Below, in pieces: positions 26,641-35,398 of a DNA stretch of 64,000 bases. The stretch spans positions 45,186 to 109,185 of the forward strand of contig JAKFFI010000077.1 of NCBI GenBank assembly GCA_036677085.1, read 5' to 3'. Below the pieces are notes generated by a model. That model had not been told where the DNA came from. It was given only the letters and a program-made list of their open reading frames with translations, and did no database searches. Position 1 is the first letter of the stretch. The number at the start of each line of letters is the position of its first letter. A program made the position numbers and the translations under genes. Source of the DNA: JAGPUQ01 sp036677085. GTDB taxonomy: Bacteria > Pseudomonadota > Gammaproteobacteria > Pseudomonadales > Porticoccaceae.

Positions 26641-28266
26641 ATGCCCGCGCAATACGATGCCATTATCATCGGAGCCGGTATTGCCGGCATGTACCAATTG
26701 CTCAAATTGAGGGAAGCGGGATTTTCCGTCAGGGTCTATGAAACCGGCAGTGATTTGGGCGGCACCTGGTACTGGAATCGCTACCCTGGTTGCCGGTTCG
26801 ATTCCGAAAGTTATTCCTATGGCTATTCGTTTTCACAAGAGCTACTGCAGGAATGGGATTGGGTCGAGCACTTTTCGCCTCAGCCCGACAACCTTCGCTA
26901 TTTGAACCTGGTCGCTGAAAAATTCGATTTGCGCAAGGATATTCAATTTGACAGTCGCGTCACCGCCGCCACCTATGACGAAACCGGCAAGCAATGGCAG
27001 ATTGCGTTGGAAGATGGCAGCACCGCACACGCCAGATATCTGATCTCCGCTACCGGACCACTGTCCGCCCACCAGATGCCGAATATAGAAGGCATTGACA
27101 GCTTTAAGGGCCCGTCCTGGCACACCGCCCGCTGGCCTCAGGACCCGGATGGCTTTGGCGGCAGTAAAGAAGTTGATTTCACCGGCAAACGGGTGGCGGT
27201 GATCGGCACCGGCGCCAGTGGTGTGCAGGTAATTCAGGAAGTGGCGAAAACCGCCGGTGAGTTATTTGTCTTCCAGCGTCATCCCAACTGGTGCGCACCT
27301 TTGCACAACAGCCCAATTACCGATGCGGAGCAAAAGCACATAAAAGCCAGCTATCCTGAAATATTCAAGAAGTGCAGCGAAACATTTGGTAATTTTTTGC
27401 ATAGCCCGGATCCCCGCATGGCCGTCGATACGCCACCGGAAGAGCGAGAGGCATTCTTCGAAAAACTCTATGCTGAAAGAGGCTTTGGCATCGCTCTGGC
27501 GAATTTCCGGGACATCATGGTCGACTCCAAAGCCAATGAAATCATCAGTGATTTTATTGCCAGAAAAATTCGGGAGCGAGTCAATGATCCAGAGGTGGCG
27601 GAAAAATTAATTCCAAAAAACCACGGTTTTGGTACTCGCCGCGTACCTCTGGAGACCAATTATTATGAGGTTTACAACCAGGACAATGTTACCCTGGTCG
27701 ATATCATGGCTACGCCTATCGAACGGGTGACCAACACCGGCATTAAAACCACCGCCAGGAATTATGAGCTGGATATGATCATCTACGCCACCGGGTTTGA
27801 TCCGGTGACCGGTGCCTTGAACCGAATTGATATCCGCGGTATCGGTGGTGAAAAACTCAAGGACACCTGGGCCGATGGCCCCCGCACCTATCTGGGCTTG
27901 CAGGCACCGGGCTTTCCTAATTTGCTGACCTTGGTAGGGCCTCACAACGGTGCCAGTCTGTGCAATATCCCCCGCTGTATCGAGCAAAATGTTGATTGGG
28001 TAACAGATCTCTTGAAATACATGCGCGACCGGAAACTGTCCACCATTGAACCGAGCAGGGAAGCGGTCGAGGCGTGGACGGCACATTGCGATGAGGCGGC
28101 GGCGCGCACTTTGTTTCCTACCACCGATTCCTGGTTTATGGGGGTCAATCGCAATAACCCGGAGCGTAAGCGCACCTTTATGCTCTATGCCGGTGGTGTA
28201 CCCAAATACAATGCCAGGTGCGATGCGGTTGCGGCGAACAACTACGAGGGCTTTGTGCTCAAATAG
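26641..28266 (+). CDS. Type I Baeyer-Villiger monooxygenase (BVMO 1)
   Basis: 541-aa flavoprotein monooxygenase that would insert oxygen next to a ketone carbonyl using NADPH and O2. Visible are the FAD Rossmann motif GAGIAG, GGTWYWNRYPGCRFD, the BVMO fingerprint FKGPSWHTARWP, and the second (NADPH) Rossmann motif GTGASG. YATGFDPVTGALNRIDI is the usual C-terminal segment. Sequence pattern is of the cyclohexanone monooxygenase-like group. The coding sequence is visibly AT-richer than its neighbours (for example AAAAATTAATTCCAAAAAA near 27601), which suggests more recent acquisition. Substrate unknown. Confidence 0.93.
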   Translation: MPAQYDAIIIGAGIAGMYQLLKLREAGFSVRVYETGSDLGGTWYWNRYPGCRFDSESYSYGYSFSQELLQEWDWVEHFSPQPDNLRYLNLVAEKFDLRKDIQFDSRVTAATYDETGKQWQIALEDGSTAHARYLISATGPLSAHQMPNIEGIDSFKGPSWHTARWPQDPDGFGGSKEVDFTGKRVAVIGTGASGVQVIQEVAKTAGELFVFQRHPNWCAPLHNSPITDAEQKHIKASYPEIFKKCSETFGNFLHSPDPRMAVDTPPEEREAFFEKLYAERGFGIALANFRDIMVDSKANEIISDFIARKIRERVNDPEVAEKLIPKNHGFGTRRVPLETNYYEVYNQDNVTLVDIMATPIERVTNTGIKTTARNYELDMIIYATGFDPVTGALNRIDIRGIGGEKLKDTWADGPRTYLGLQAPGFPNLLTLVGPHNGASLCNIPRCIEQNVDWVTDLLKYMRDRKLSTIEPSREAVEAWTAHCDEAAARTLFPTTDSWFMGVNRNNPERKRTFMLYAGGVPKYNARCDAVAANNYEGFVLK

Positions 28267-28433
28267 TCTGGTCTGAGCCATGGCTGTGGCAGGACTGTTT
28301 GATCCTGTCCGGGATCGAGGTGCCATCCGTCGCGAATAATGCGCGACACTGAGGCCGCGGGATTTTAGAGTGAGCAATCTTCATCGTGCGTGCCTGGGCA
28401 TCCCGCGCCGGCAGAAGTGGAGCTTCGCAAACC

Positions 28434-29708
28434 ATGACATTCGAATCCGCCCCCTTCGACTCGGCCCTGCGCTTGGCCGTGGCACTGGCGCTGGGTCTTC
28501 TGGTCGGCGCCGAGCGCGGCTGGAAGAGTCGCGAACTCGGCGAGGGACGCCGTGTCGCGGGCCTGCGCACCTTCGGCCTCACAGGCCTGTTGGGCGGCGT
28601 GGCGGGTCTGCTCGCCAACGATCTGGGTCCGCTGTCCATCGGGCTTGTCTTCATCGGACTGGCGATGCTGCTGGCGGTGGCCTATGCCCGCACCACACCG
28701 CTCGAACCGGATGCGAATATCAGCATCACCACCCTGGTGGCGCTGCTGCTCACCTTCGCGCTCGGCGCGCTGGCCACTCACTTCGACATGGCGCTGGCGG
28801 CGGCGGCTGCCGTGGTGGCAACCTTGCTGCTCGACCTGAAGGCGACCCTGCATGGCTGGCTGGCGAAGGTTGAAGAGCGGGAACTCTCCGCGCTGCTGCG
28901 CTTGCTGTTGATTTCCGTGGTGGTGCTGCCCTTTCTGCCCAACGGGAATTTTGGTCCCTGGCAGGCGCTCAATCCCTATGTGCTGTGGTGGATGGTGGTG
29001 CTGATCTCGGCCATCTCCTTCTGCGGTTATGTCGCGGTCAAGCTGCTCGGTCAGCGCTGGGGTGTGGCACTGACCGCACTGCTCTCCGGGCTGGTCTCGT
29101 CCACCGCGCTCACTCTGCATTTCTCCCGCCTGGCCCGGCACCAACCGGGCAACGGCTCGCTGCTGGCGGGCGGGATTCTGTTCTCGTGTGCTGCCATGCC
29201 GCCGCGCCTTCTGGTGGTGGCGCTGGTGTTGCACCCCGATCTGGCCCGGGCGCTGCTACTACCTTTTGCCGCCATGGAAATCCTGATTCTGCTGCCGGCG
29301 CTGTACTGGTGGCATCAGGCGAACCACGACCACGTACTTGATACCGGCCATCTCAACAACCCGCTGGAGCTGAAGGCCGCGCTCGGCTTTGGTGTGCTGC
29401 TGAGCATGGTGATGCTGGCGACTACGGCCGCCCGCCAGTTGGTCAGTGACGAGGCGCTGCTCGCAGTGGCGCTGATCTCCGGGATCGCCGATGTCGATGC
29501 CATCACCGCCTCGCTCAGCCACTTGAGCCTGAGCGCAGTGAGCACTGCCACGGCACTCACCGGCATCGTCCTGGCGGCGGCCAGCAACAATCTGTCCAAG
29601 TCGACCATGGCGGTCCTGATCGGTGGCAAAGCCATCGGGTGGCGCGTAGCCGTGCCGCTGACGGTTTCCGCCGCTGCCGCGGTGGCGCTTTTGCCGGTAT
29701 GGCGCTGA
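28434..29708 (+). CDS. MgtC-like / DUF4010 membrane protein
   Basis: 424-aa integral membrane protein with about 11-12 hydrophobic segments. The N-terminal part, LALGLLVGAERGWKSRE and RVAGLRTFGLTGLLGG, is the MgtC/SapB-type motif. The rest matches DUF4010, with LISGIADVDAITASLS near the end. Members are often annotated as magnesium-transport-like, but transport has not been shown for this class. The ATG at 28434 opens the family-like sequence; an upstream in-frame start at 28386 would add an unrelated basic leader. Confidence 0.87.
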   Translation: MTFESAPFDSALRLAVALALGLLVGAERGWKSRELGEGRRVAGLRTFGLTGLLGGVAGLLANDLGPLSIGLVFIGLAMLLAVAYARTTPLEPDANISITTLVALLLTFALGALATHFDMALAAAAAVVATLLLDLKATLHGWLAKVEERELSALLRLLLISVVVLPFLPNGNFGPWQALNPYVLWWMVVLISAISFCGYVAVKLLGQRWGVALTALLSGLVSSTALTLHFSRLARHQPGNGSLLAGGILFSCAAMPPRLLVVALVLHPDLARALLLPFAAMEILILLPALYWWHQANHDHVLDTGHLNNPLELKAALGFGVLLSMVMLATTAARQLVSDEALLAVALISGIADVDAITASLSHLSLSAVSTATALTGIVLAAASNNLSKSTMAVLIGGKAIGWRVAVPLTVSAAAAVALLPVWR

Positions 29709-29829
29709 CCGGCTGACTGCGGTTGGACGGTTTATTGCTTCAGGGAAAATATCCTTCGTGCGGCAGCTGCCGCCTCACCGCAAGGCAAGCCCCGGCCCTG
29801 CCCTTTTTGACTACCGGAAGAACTCACTG

Positions 29830-30525
29830 ATGAGACACATCCACTGGGAATTCCATCGCTCAGACCGGATTGGCTGGCTCCGCGCCGCGGTGCTGGGCGC
29901 AAATGACGGCACCATATCGGTAGCGAGTCTGGTGGTCGGCGTCGCCGCTGCAGGAGCGACGCAAAGCAGCGTCCTGCTCACCGCGATTGCGGGACTGGTA
30001 GCCGGCGCCATGTCGATGGCCGCCGGGGAATATGTATCGGTCCAATCGCAGCTCGACACCGAGCGCGCGGATATCGAGCGGGAAAGGCGCGAGCTCGAAG
30101 AGGAGCCGGAGCGCGAAGCGGCAGAGCTCGCGGCAATCTATGAGGAGCGCGGACTGGACCCGGAACTGGCATACCAGGTGGCGGCGCAACTGACGGCAAG
30201 GGACGCCCTGGGCACCCACATCCGCGATGAGCTGGGCATTACCGAGACCCTGCGGGCGCGCCCGATTCAGGCGGCGCTCACCTCGGCTTTTTCCTTCGCC
30301 TTGGGCGCCATCGTGCCCGTGCTCGCCGCGGCGCTGTCACCGCCGGCACGTGTGGCGCAGATCGGATCGGCAACCGCGTTGGCGAGCCTGGTGATTCTGG
30401 GCGGCGCCGCCGCCTACGCCGGTGGCGCGCCGATTGCGCGCGGCGCGCTGCGGGTGGCCTTCTGGGGCGCGCTCGCGATGGCCATCACGGCGGCCGCGGG
30501 TCGGCTCTTTGGTGCTGCTGCCTGA
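29830..30525 (+). CDS. VIT1/CCC1 family iron/manganese transporter
   Basis: 231-aa membrane protein of the vacuolar iron transporter family, proton-coupled export of Fe(II) or Mn(II). HRSDRIGWLRAAVLGANDGTIS is the classic first segment, and AGAMSMAAGEYVSVQSQLDTE marks helix 2. The charged region of residues 75-130 (RERRELEEEPEREAAEL) is the metal-binding cytoplasmic domain. GGAAG precedes the start at 29830. It is convergent with the MNIO cluster. Confidence 0.93.
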   Translation: MRHIHWEFHRSDRIGWLRAAVLGANDGTISVASLVVGVAAAGATQSSVLLTAIAGLVAGAMSMAAGEYVSVQSQLDTERADIERERRELEEEPEREAAELAAIYEERGLDPELAYQVAAQLTARDALGTHIRDELGITETLRARPIQAALTSAFSFALGAIVPVLAAALSPPARVAQIGSATALASLVILGGAAAYAGGAPIARGALRVAFWGALAMAITAAAGRLFGAAA

Positions 30526-30542
30526 CCGAGCACTCCCTCCCA

Positions 30543-31328
30543 TCAGAGCACGTCGATTACCCATCCCGCATTGATCCAGTGCTGCAAATAGCCCGCCGCA
30601 CGGGCGGGCACTTCCTCCGCCGCGAACCAGTCGCACCACTGCTCGCAGACGGCGCTGAACCCGGCCCCGGCACGAAACTGATCCAACCCGAAGGCTTCTG
30701 CTTCCGTCAGGACGCGGAACAGGATTTTGAGGTCGTGCCGCCACACCAGCCAGGGCCGGGATTGCGCTTCCTGCTCCAGAGCCGGCGGTACTTCCTCTGC
30801 ATTCAGCGCAAGCCACAGGTCCGGCGCGTTGGTGTGCAGATTGAGCCGCGCCAGGGACGGATGAAATCGCAGGCGCAAGGCGAGCCAGCGGTCGGGAGCG
30901 ATGGCGGCCAGCCGCGCGCTGTCGATGGCGATCACATCGGGCGCGTCGAAGGCGTGGCACTGAGCCCACTCGAAGCGCGCCAGTTCGGCGAGCTCGCGAT
31001 GCGGCGCATACACCGGATGGACGGCGAGAAACGCGGCGAGCTCGGCACCGAACCAGCGCAGCGAAAAATGCCGCGACGGGTGTTCAGCGAGATAGGCATG
31101 CACCAGACGCCGGAATTCGTCATCGCCAAGGTAGGCATGCAGGCCGGAAAAATCGGCGTCCAGCGCCTCCACCAGACGCGCCCGGTAGGCTTCGGCGTAG
31201 ACGCCGACCTGGGTCGCGGGCGCAATTCGCGCATTGGCGGCGATCAGGTGTTCGATGGACCGATCGGGATCGAGCACAAAATCCTGCACGGCAGCCTGCA
31301 ATTCCGCCAGACCCAAGGCGTCGCTCAT
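30543..31328 (-). CDS. bufC: HvfC/BufC-type partner of MNIO maturase (DUF2063)
   Basis: 261-aa protein with the DUF2063 N-terminal domain: LAELQAAVQDFVLDP, RIAPATQVGVYAEAYRARL, then LEALDADFSGLHAYLGDDEF. In studied MNIO systems this protein assists the DUF692 enzyme, recognising the precursor peptide. It overlaps the bufB stop by four bases (ATGA). The gene lies 18 bp from the convergent VIT1/CCC1 gene. No DoxX-like bufD follows. Confidence 0.88.
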   Translation of the reverse strand: MSDALGLAELQAAVQDFVLDPDRSIEHLIAANARIAPATQVGVYAEAYRARLVEALDADFSGLHAYLGDDEFRRLVHAYLAEHPSRHFSLRWFGAELAAFLAVHPVYAPHRELAELARFEWAQCHAFDAPDVIAIDSARLAAIAPDRWLALRLRFHPSLARLNLHTNAPDLWLALNAEEVPPALEQEAQSRPWLVWRHDLKILFRVLTEAEAFGLDQFRAGAGFSAVCEQWCDWFAAEEVPARAAGYLQHWINAGWVIDVL

Positions 31329-32194
31329 GGGGTTGGTTCCCGAGCCACGACCGCATTGGCGCTGGAGCGCACCGCGTGCCGGCGCGCAACATCGAGTTCG
31401 GCGAGCAGTTCACCCAGCTCGGGAATGTTGTCGTCGCGCTCGATCATGGTGGGAACGACACCAAAGCGGCGCACCGCCGCCTCATACAACGACCAGACCG
31501 CGTCGATGACGGGATGGTCATGGGTATCGACGATATGGGTGCCGAGATTCAGATGGCCGGCGAGATGGAATTGCCGCACCCGGTCGGCCGGAATACCGTC
31601 GAGATAGGCGAGTGGATCGAAACCATGATTGAACGCACTCACATAGATGTTGTTGATGTCGAGCAGGATCAGGCAGTCGGCTTCGGTGGCGACGGCGGCG
31701 AGAAATTCCCACTCGGACATCGTGGATGCGTTGTAAGTCAGATAGCTGGAGACATTTTCCAGAAGAATCTGCCGACCGAGAAAATCCTGTACTTGCCGCA
31801 CCCGTACAACGACGTGTCGCAAGGCTTCTTCGGTGTAGGGCAGCGGCAGCAGGTCGTGCAGGTTCAGACCGCCGACGCCGGTCCAGCACAGGTGATCGGA
31901 CAGCCAGGCGGGCTGGACGCGCTCGACCAGCGCCTTGACCTCGGCGAGGTAAGCGCGATTGAGCGCATCGGAGCTGCCGATCGACAACGAAACCCCGTGC
32001 ATGACCATCGGGTAGAGTGCGCGGATACGATCGAGGTAGTGGAGCGGCTTGCCGCCGGGAACGAGATAGTTTTCGGTGAGGATTTCAAACCAGTCGACTG
32101 CCGGCCGCTCGGCAAGAATGGTCTCGTAATGCTGGCGCCGCAGCCCCAGGCCAAAGCCCTGGACAGCGCCGACACGAATGCCTTGATGTTCCAT
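31325..32194 (-). CDS. bufB: MNIO-family RiPP maturase (DUF692)
   Basis: 289-aa multinuclear non-heme iron-dependent oxidase. TIM-barrel metal ligands are spread over the DUF692 landmarks: WFEILTENYLVPGG, MHGVSLSIGSSD, WLSDHLCWTG, LLENVSSYLTY, LLDINNIYVSAFNHG, HLAGH, HDHPVID and IERDDNIP. Relatives convert cysteines of a partner peptide into thiooxazole-type heterocycles or other modified forms. The start at 32194 is chosen as the family-like beginning (MEHQGIRVGAVQGFGLGLR). It lies 91 bp downstream of the precursor gene. Confidence 0.93.
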   Translation of the reverse strand: MEHQGIRVGAVQGFGLGLRRQHYETILAERPAVDWFEILTENYLVPGGKPLHYLDRIRALYPMVMHGVSLSIGSSDALNRAYLAEVKALVERVQPAWLSDHLCWTGVGGLNLHDLLPLPYTEEALRHVVVRVRQVQDFLGRQILLENVSSYLTYNASTMSEWEFLAAVATEADCLILLDINNIYVSAFNHGFDPLAYLDGIPADRVRQFHLAGHLNLGTHIVDTHDHPVIDAVWSLYEAAVRRFGVVPTMIERDDNIPELGELLAELDVARRHAVRSSANAVVAREPTP

Positions 32195-32285
32195 CGGATG
32201 TCGTGATCCAGAACTGGCCGCATTGACCGTGCGGGGGCGGATGAACTCCGCACTCCGCACGGCGATTTCAGGCTGTCGACAGGAC

Positions 32286-32546
32286 TTATTCGACGACTTT
32301 CCCACCCTTGGCGGTGCATTCAGCCTCGGTCATGGCTTTAAAGCCCACGCCCTTGCAGCTGTTCTGTCCCTTGCAGGCATTCTGCGCGGTCTTGCAGTCG
32401 GACGTTCCCTTGCAGGAGTTGACACCGCCACAGTGAACCTTGGCTTCGGTGGTACCCGTCGGTTCGGCCGCGAAGGTCGCACCGCTGGTGAACAGGGCAG
32501 CCGCGGCGGCCGCCAGCATCAAGCCGCGAATATTTTCGATTTTCAT
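32286..32546 (-). CDS. bufA: Six-cysteine secreted RiPP precursor (bufferin, BufA2-like)
   Basis: 86-aa precursor. Residues 1-26 are a signal peptide ending in SGATFA before AEPTGT. The mature part has C39, C45, C51, C58, C64 and C77 in a repeated CKG pattern (VNSCKG, NACKG, NSCKG). This matches the bufferin-type metallophore precursors processed by MNIO enzymes and exported to the periplasm, where bufferins bind copper. The start at 32546 has GGAG nine bases upstream; longer frames reach into non-coding sequence. Which cysteines are modified, and which metal is bound, cannot be read from sequence. Confidence 0.88.
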   Translation of the reverse strand: MKIENIRGLMLAAAAAALFTSGATFAAEPTGTTEAKVHCGGVNSCKGTSDCKTAQNACKGQNSCKGVGFKAMTEAECTAKGGKVVE

Positions 32547-32942
32547 AGCGTAACTCTCCATGGTGTAAGAACGGGACAACTCGGTTGAAACCGGGCGACA
32601 TGATCGAAACCGTATCATCAACGACCGCGCCCGGCTGACAGCACCTTCGGATTCCATTATCGGCAACTCGGTTTGCCTTGGATGCCGGACATTAGTCCAA
32701 CCAGGATCAGGATAATTTCAGTGATACTGAAATAATTTCAGCGACACAAAACCGGTTTGTCGATCCGGCAAGGGCAGCAGTTCGTGTCAACGGCATCGTC
32801 CCCATGGCTCGGAGGCGCGGGATTTCCCGCCGCCGTGGGCCGCAAGTGCATGAATCGGCCGGTCGCGTTTGGGGTTTGTAGCTGCCGATGCTGTGTTTTA
32901 GGCTTGACAGCTTGTTGCAAAGCGTCGCGCCGAGGCCACACC
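32547..32942. other. Divergent intergenic region, bufA / CoA-hydrolase
   Basis: A 396-bp gap between two divergent genes. It holds the ATAATTTCAG direct repeats described separately. The CoA-hydrolase frame is open back to 32757 but the sequence there is not family-like. No RNA gene was recognised. Confidence 0.5.
32712..32741. repeat. Two ATAATTTCAG direct repeats with an inverted copy between
   Basis: ATAATTTCAG occurs at 32712-32721 and 32732-32741, a 20-bp period (two helical turns). TTTCAGT-GAT-ACTGAAA (32716-32732) is an inverted repeat formed with the spacer. The arrangement suits a regulator binding two adjacent sites on one DNA face. It lies about 170 bp upstream of bufA and 200 bp upstream of the CoA-hydrolase gene; either could be the target. 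Confidence 0.5.
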
Positions 32943-34205
32943 ATGACCCGCTGGATCGGTGCCAACGAGGTCGCGCGCCTGCTGGCCCCCGGCATGACGG
33001 TGTTCGTGGCAGGCGGCACCAGCGAACCCCGCACCATCGGCCGCGCGCTGCGGGAGACGCCGGCGGCGAGCGCCGGAGTGACCTATGTGGGCGCCGTGCT
33101 GCCCGGCGCCCGGGCCACGCCCTTCGCCGACCTGCATCCGCAGTCGCAACTGCTGACCTGCATGCTCACCGCCGGGCTGCGCGACCTTCACGCCGCGGGC
33201 CGGGTGGCGCTGGTGCCCCTGCAATACCGCGCCATCTACGACTGGCTGGCGCGCGAGGTGCCGATCGATATTGCGATGCTGCAGGTCTCCGAGCCCGACA
33301 CCGACGGCCAGTGCTCCTTCGGTCTGCGCGTGGATTTCGCCCCCGCCGTGCTGCCGCGCGCCAGACTGATAGTCGCCGAGATCAACCGCGCCCTGCCCTC
33401 CCCGCCCGGCTGCCCGAAAATTCCCCTGGCCGCCATCCACTACGCGATCGCGGTGGAGCGACCGCCACGCACGGAGCCGCGCTCCGAGATCGACGCCACC
33501 GCGCGCGCCGCCGGCGCCGCCATCGCGCAATGGGTACGCGACGGTGACTGCCTCGAGGTGGGCGTGGGCGCGATTCCCGATGCGGCGCTCGCCGCCCTCG
33601 CCGAACACAACGATCTGGGTATCCATTCCGGCATGATCTCCCACGGTGTCGTCGAGCTGGCGCGACGCGGCGTCATCACCGGCGCCGCCAAGACCATCGA
33701 CCGCGGTCACATCGTCACCGGATTTCTGGCCGGCGATGCGGAAACCTATGCCTGGGCGGCAACGGCGCCGGAATTGCTGTTCAAGCCCGTCAACTACACC
33801 CACGACCACAGTGTGCTCGCCAGCATCGACAACTTCGTCGCCATCAACTCCGCCATCGAGGTGGATCTGTTCGGCCAGGTGAATGCCGAGATGATCGGCG
33901 GCCGCCAGCACAGCGGCACCGGCGGTGGCGTCGATTTCATGCGCGGCGCGGTGCGCTCGCGCGGCGGCCGCTCCATCATCGCGCTCGCCGCCACCGCGGC
34001 GCGCGGCACCATTTCGCGCATCGTCCCCGCGCTGGCGCAGGGCACCGTGGCCACGGCATTGCGCACCGACGCCGATATCTTCGTCACCGAATACGGCGCG
34101 GCCCGGGTGCGCCATCTCGACACCGAGGCCCGCGCCCGCGCCCTGATCGAAATCGCCGCGCCGGAATTTCGCGACGGACTGCGCGCAGCCTGGGCACGAC
34201 GCTGA
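32943..34205 (+). CDS. Acetyl-CoA hydrolase/transferase family protein, second copy
   Basis: 420-aa class I CoA-transferase-family protein, a paralogue of the gene at 24172-25452. Shared landmarks are DLGIHSGMISHGVVEL, YTHDHSVLASIDNFVAIN, AIEVDLFGQVNAEMI and DIFVTEYGAARVRHLD. The Glu within the AIEVDLFGQ segment lies where the catalytic Glu of the family is expected. The ATG at 32943 follows GAGG. A PPOX-like flavoprotein gene follows after 72 bp on the same strand. Substrate unknown. Confidence 0.9.
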   Translation: MTRWIGANEVARLLAPGMTVFVAGGTSEPRTIGRALRETPAASAGVTYVGAVLPGARATPFADLHPQSQLLTCMLTAGLRDLHAAGRVALVPLQYRAIYDWLAREVPIDIAMLQVSEPDTDGQCSFGLRVDFAPAVLPRARLIVAEINRALPSPPGCPKIPLAAIHYAIAVERPPRTEPRSEIDATARAAGAAIAQWVRDGDCLEVGVGAIPDAALAALAEHNDLGIHSGMISHGVVELARRGVITGAAKTIDRGHIVTGFLAGDAETYAWAATAPELLFKPVNYTHDHSVLASIDNFVAINSAIEVDLFGQVNAEMIGGRQHSGTGGGVDFMRGAVRSRGGRSIIALAATAARGTISRIVPALAQGTVATALRTDADIFVTEYGAARVRHLDTEARARALIEIAAPEFRDGLRAAWARR

Positions 34206-34277
34206 TGCCCGCCGCCAATTTCGCAGTTTGGCCAGCGCCACCCGCAACCAAGCCATAACAAATCAACAGGAGATGAC

Positions 34278-34934
34278 ATGAGCGAACTCTACGGCGACCA
34301 GCACCGCGCGCTGCAGGACCGGTTTCAAACCCGCAGGATGGCCGATCGCATCGAACAGACCATCGTCAGCGATCTGCTGTCAGAGCAGGGCAAAGCCTTC
34401 ATCGCGTCCCGCGACATGTTTTTTCTGTCCACGGTGGATCACCAGGGCCGCCCCACGGTGTCCTACAAGGGCGGCGATCCGGGCTTCATGAAAGTGCTGG
34501 ATGACCGCACCCTCGCCTTCCCCAGCTACGACGGCAACGGCATGTTCTTCTCGATGGGCAACATTGCGGGCAACGCCCAGGTCGGGCTGCTGCTGATGGA
34601 TTTCGAGCAGCCATTCCGCATGCGCATTCAGGGCGCGGCCTCGGTGTGCGCCGATGATCCGCTGCTGGCCGAGTACAAGGAGGCGGACCTGATCGTCCGC
34701 GTGGCGGTGAGCCAGACCTGGATCAACTGCCCGCGCTATATCCACAAATACCGCAAGGAAACGCCCTCGCGCTATGTGCCGCGCACGCACTGCGAGACGC
34801 CTTATGCGGAATGGAAGCGTATCGATTTTCTGCAGGATGCGCTCGCGCCCCGTGACGAAGGCAAAACCGCCGCCCAGGGCGGAACCCTGACGATGGAAGA
34901 ATGGGCGGCCAGGGTGCAGCGCGGCGAGGGTTGA
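34278..34934 (+). CDS. Pyridoxamine 5'-phosphate oxidase-family protein
   Basis: 218-aa split beta-barrel flavin-binding protein. FIASRDMFFLSTVDHQGRPTVSYKGGDPGF and GNGMFFSMGNIAGNAQVGLL are typical of the PPOX-like group, which includes FMN or F420 enzymes and heme-binding members. It is longer than minimal members, and INCPRYIHKY near residue 155 is a conserved C-terminal motif of this subgroup. GGAG stands just upstream of the start. Substrate unknown; true PdxH is unlikely given the length and pattern. Confidence 0.87.
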   Translation: MSELYGDQHRALQDRFQTRRMADRIEQTIVSDLLSEQGKAFIASRDMFFLSTVDHQGRPTVSYKGGDPGFMKVLDDRTLAFPSYDGNGMFFSMGNIAGNAQVGLLLMDFEQPFRMRIQGAASVCADDPLLAEYKEADLIVRVAVSQTWINCPRYIHKYRKETPSRYVPRTHCETPYAEWKRIDFLQDALAPRDEGKTAAQGGTLTMEEWAARVQRGEG

Positions 34935-35083
34935 CGGTTTTTGACCTGCGCTGTACGGCGGCGTGCAGCAGTCAGAATTTTGTCCGAGATCCAATGCACA
35001 TTGAAGAACTCCAACAGGCTGTCAGTGTGATGCCACAATGCGAGAACTGAACTCCTTTCAGTCTTCGGTTGACCCTTTTCGGA

Positions 35084-35398
35084 TTAGGCTGCGGTCAGCT
35101 TCAGCTTGCCAACCCGCTGCAAGTTGACGTGCTGACGAGCAACCCAAAGGTCATGGGCGTCCTGCATGGCGAGCCAACTCTCGGGAGAGCGACCAACAGC
35201 CTTGGAAAGGCGCAGCGCCATCTCTGGGGTGACCCGACTGGTGCCCTTCAGGATGCGGCTGAGGGTGGACGCCGCGACATCGAGCTTTTCCGCGAGCTCT
35301 CGACCACTGATGCCATTGGGCTCAAGGTAGACTTGGGTGATGAACTCACCAGGGTGGGGCGGGTTGTGTACGCCCGCCTTGCCAGGCAACAGATCCAT
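35084..35398 (-). CDS. HigA-type antitoxin/HTH regulator, apparently orphan
   Basis: 104-aa HTH-XRE protein of the HigA/VapI family. The family starts with NPPHPGEFI, followed by the helix-turn-helix GISGRELAEKLDVAASTLSRILKG and the tail ESWLAMQDAHDLWVAR. The start at 35398 gives the normal length; an ATG at 35440 or a TTG at 35494 would extend it. The HigB toxin normally lies just upstream, but no RelE-like frame was seen in the 340 bp on that side, so it looks orphaned. Confidence 0.85.
   Translation of the reverse strand: MDLLPGKAGVHNPPHPGEFITQVYLEPNGISGRELAEKLDVAASTLSRILKGTSRVTPEMALRLSKAVGRSPESWLAMQDAHDLWVARQHVNLQRVGKLKLTAA

Noticed and set aside
34940..35040. Weak resemblance of CCAACAGGCTGTCAG to the arm of the 97-bp inverted-repeat element
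   Set aside because: Several mismatches and no second arm; not enough for a second copy.
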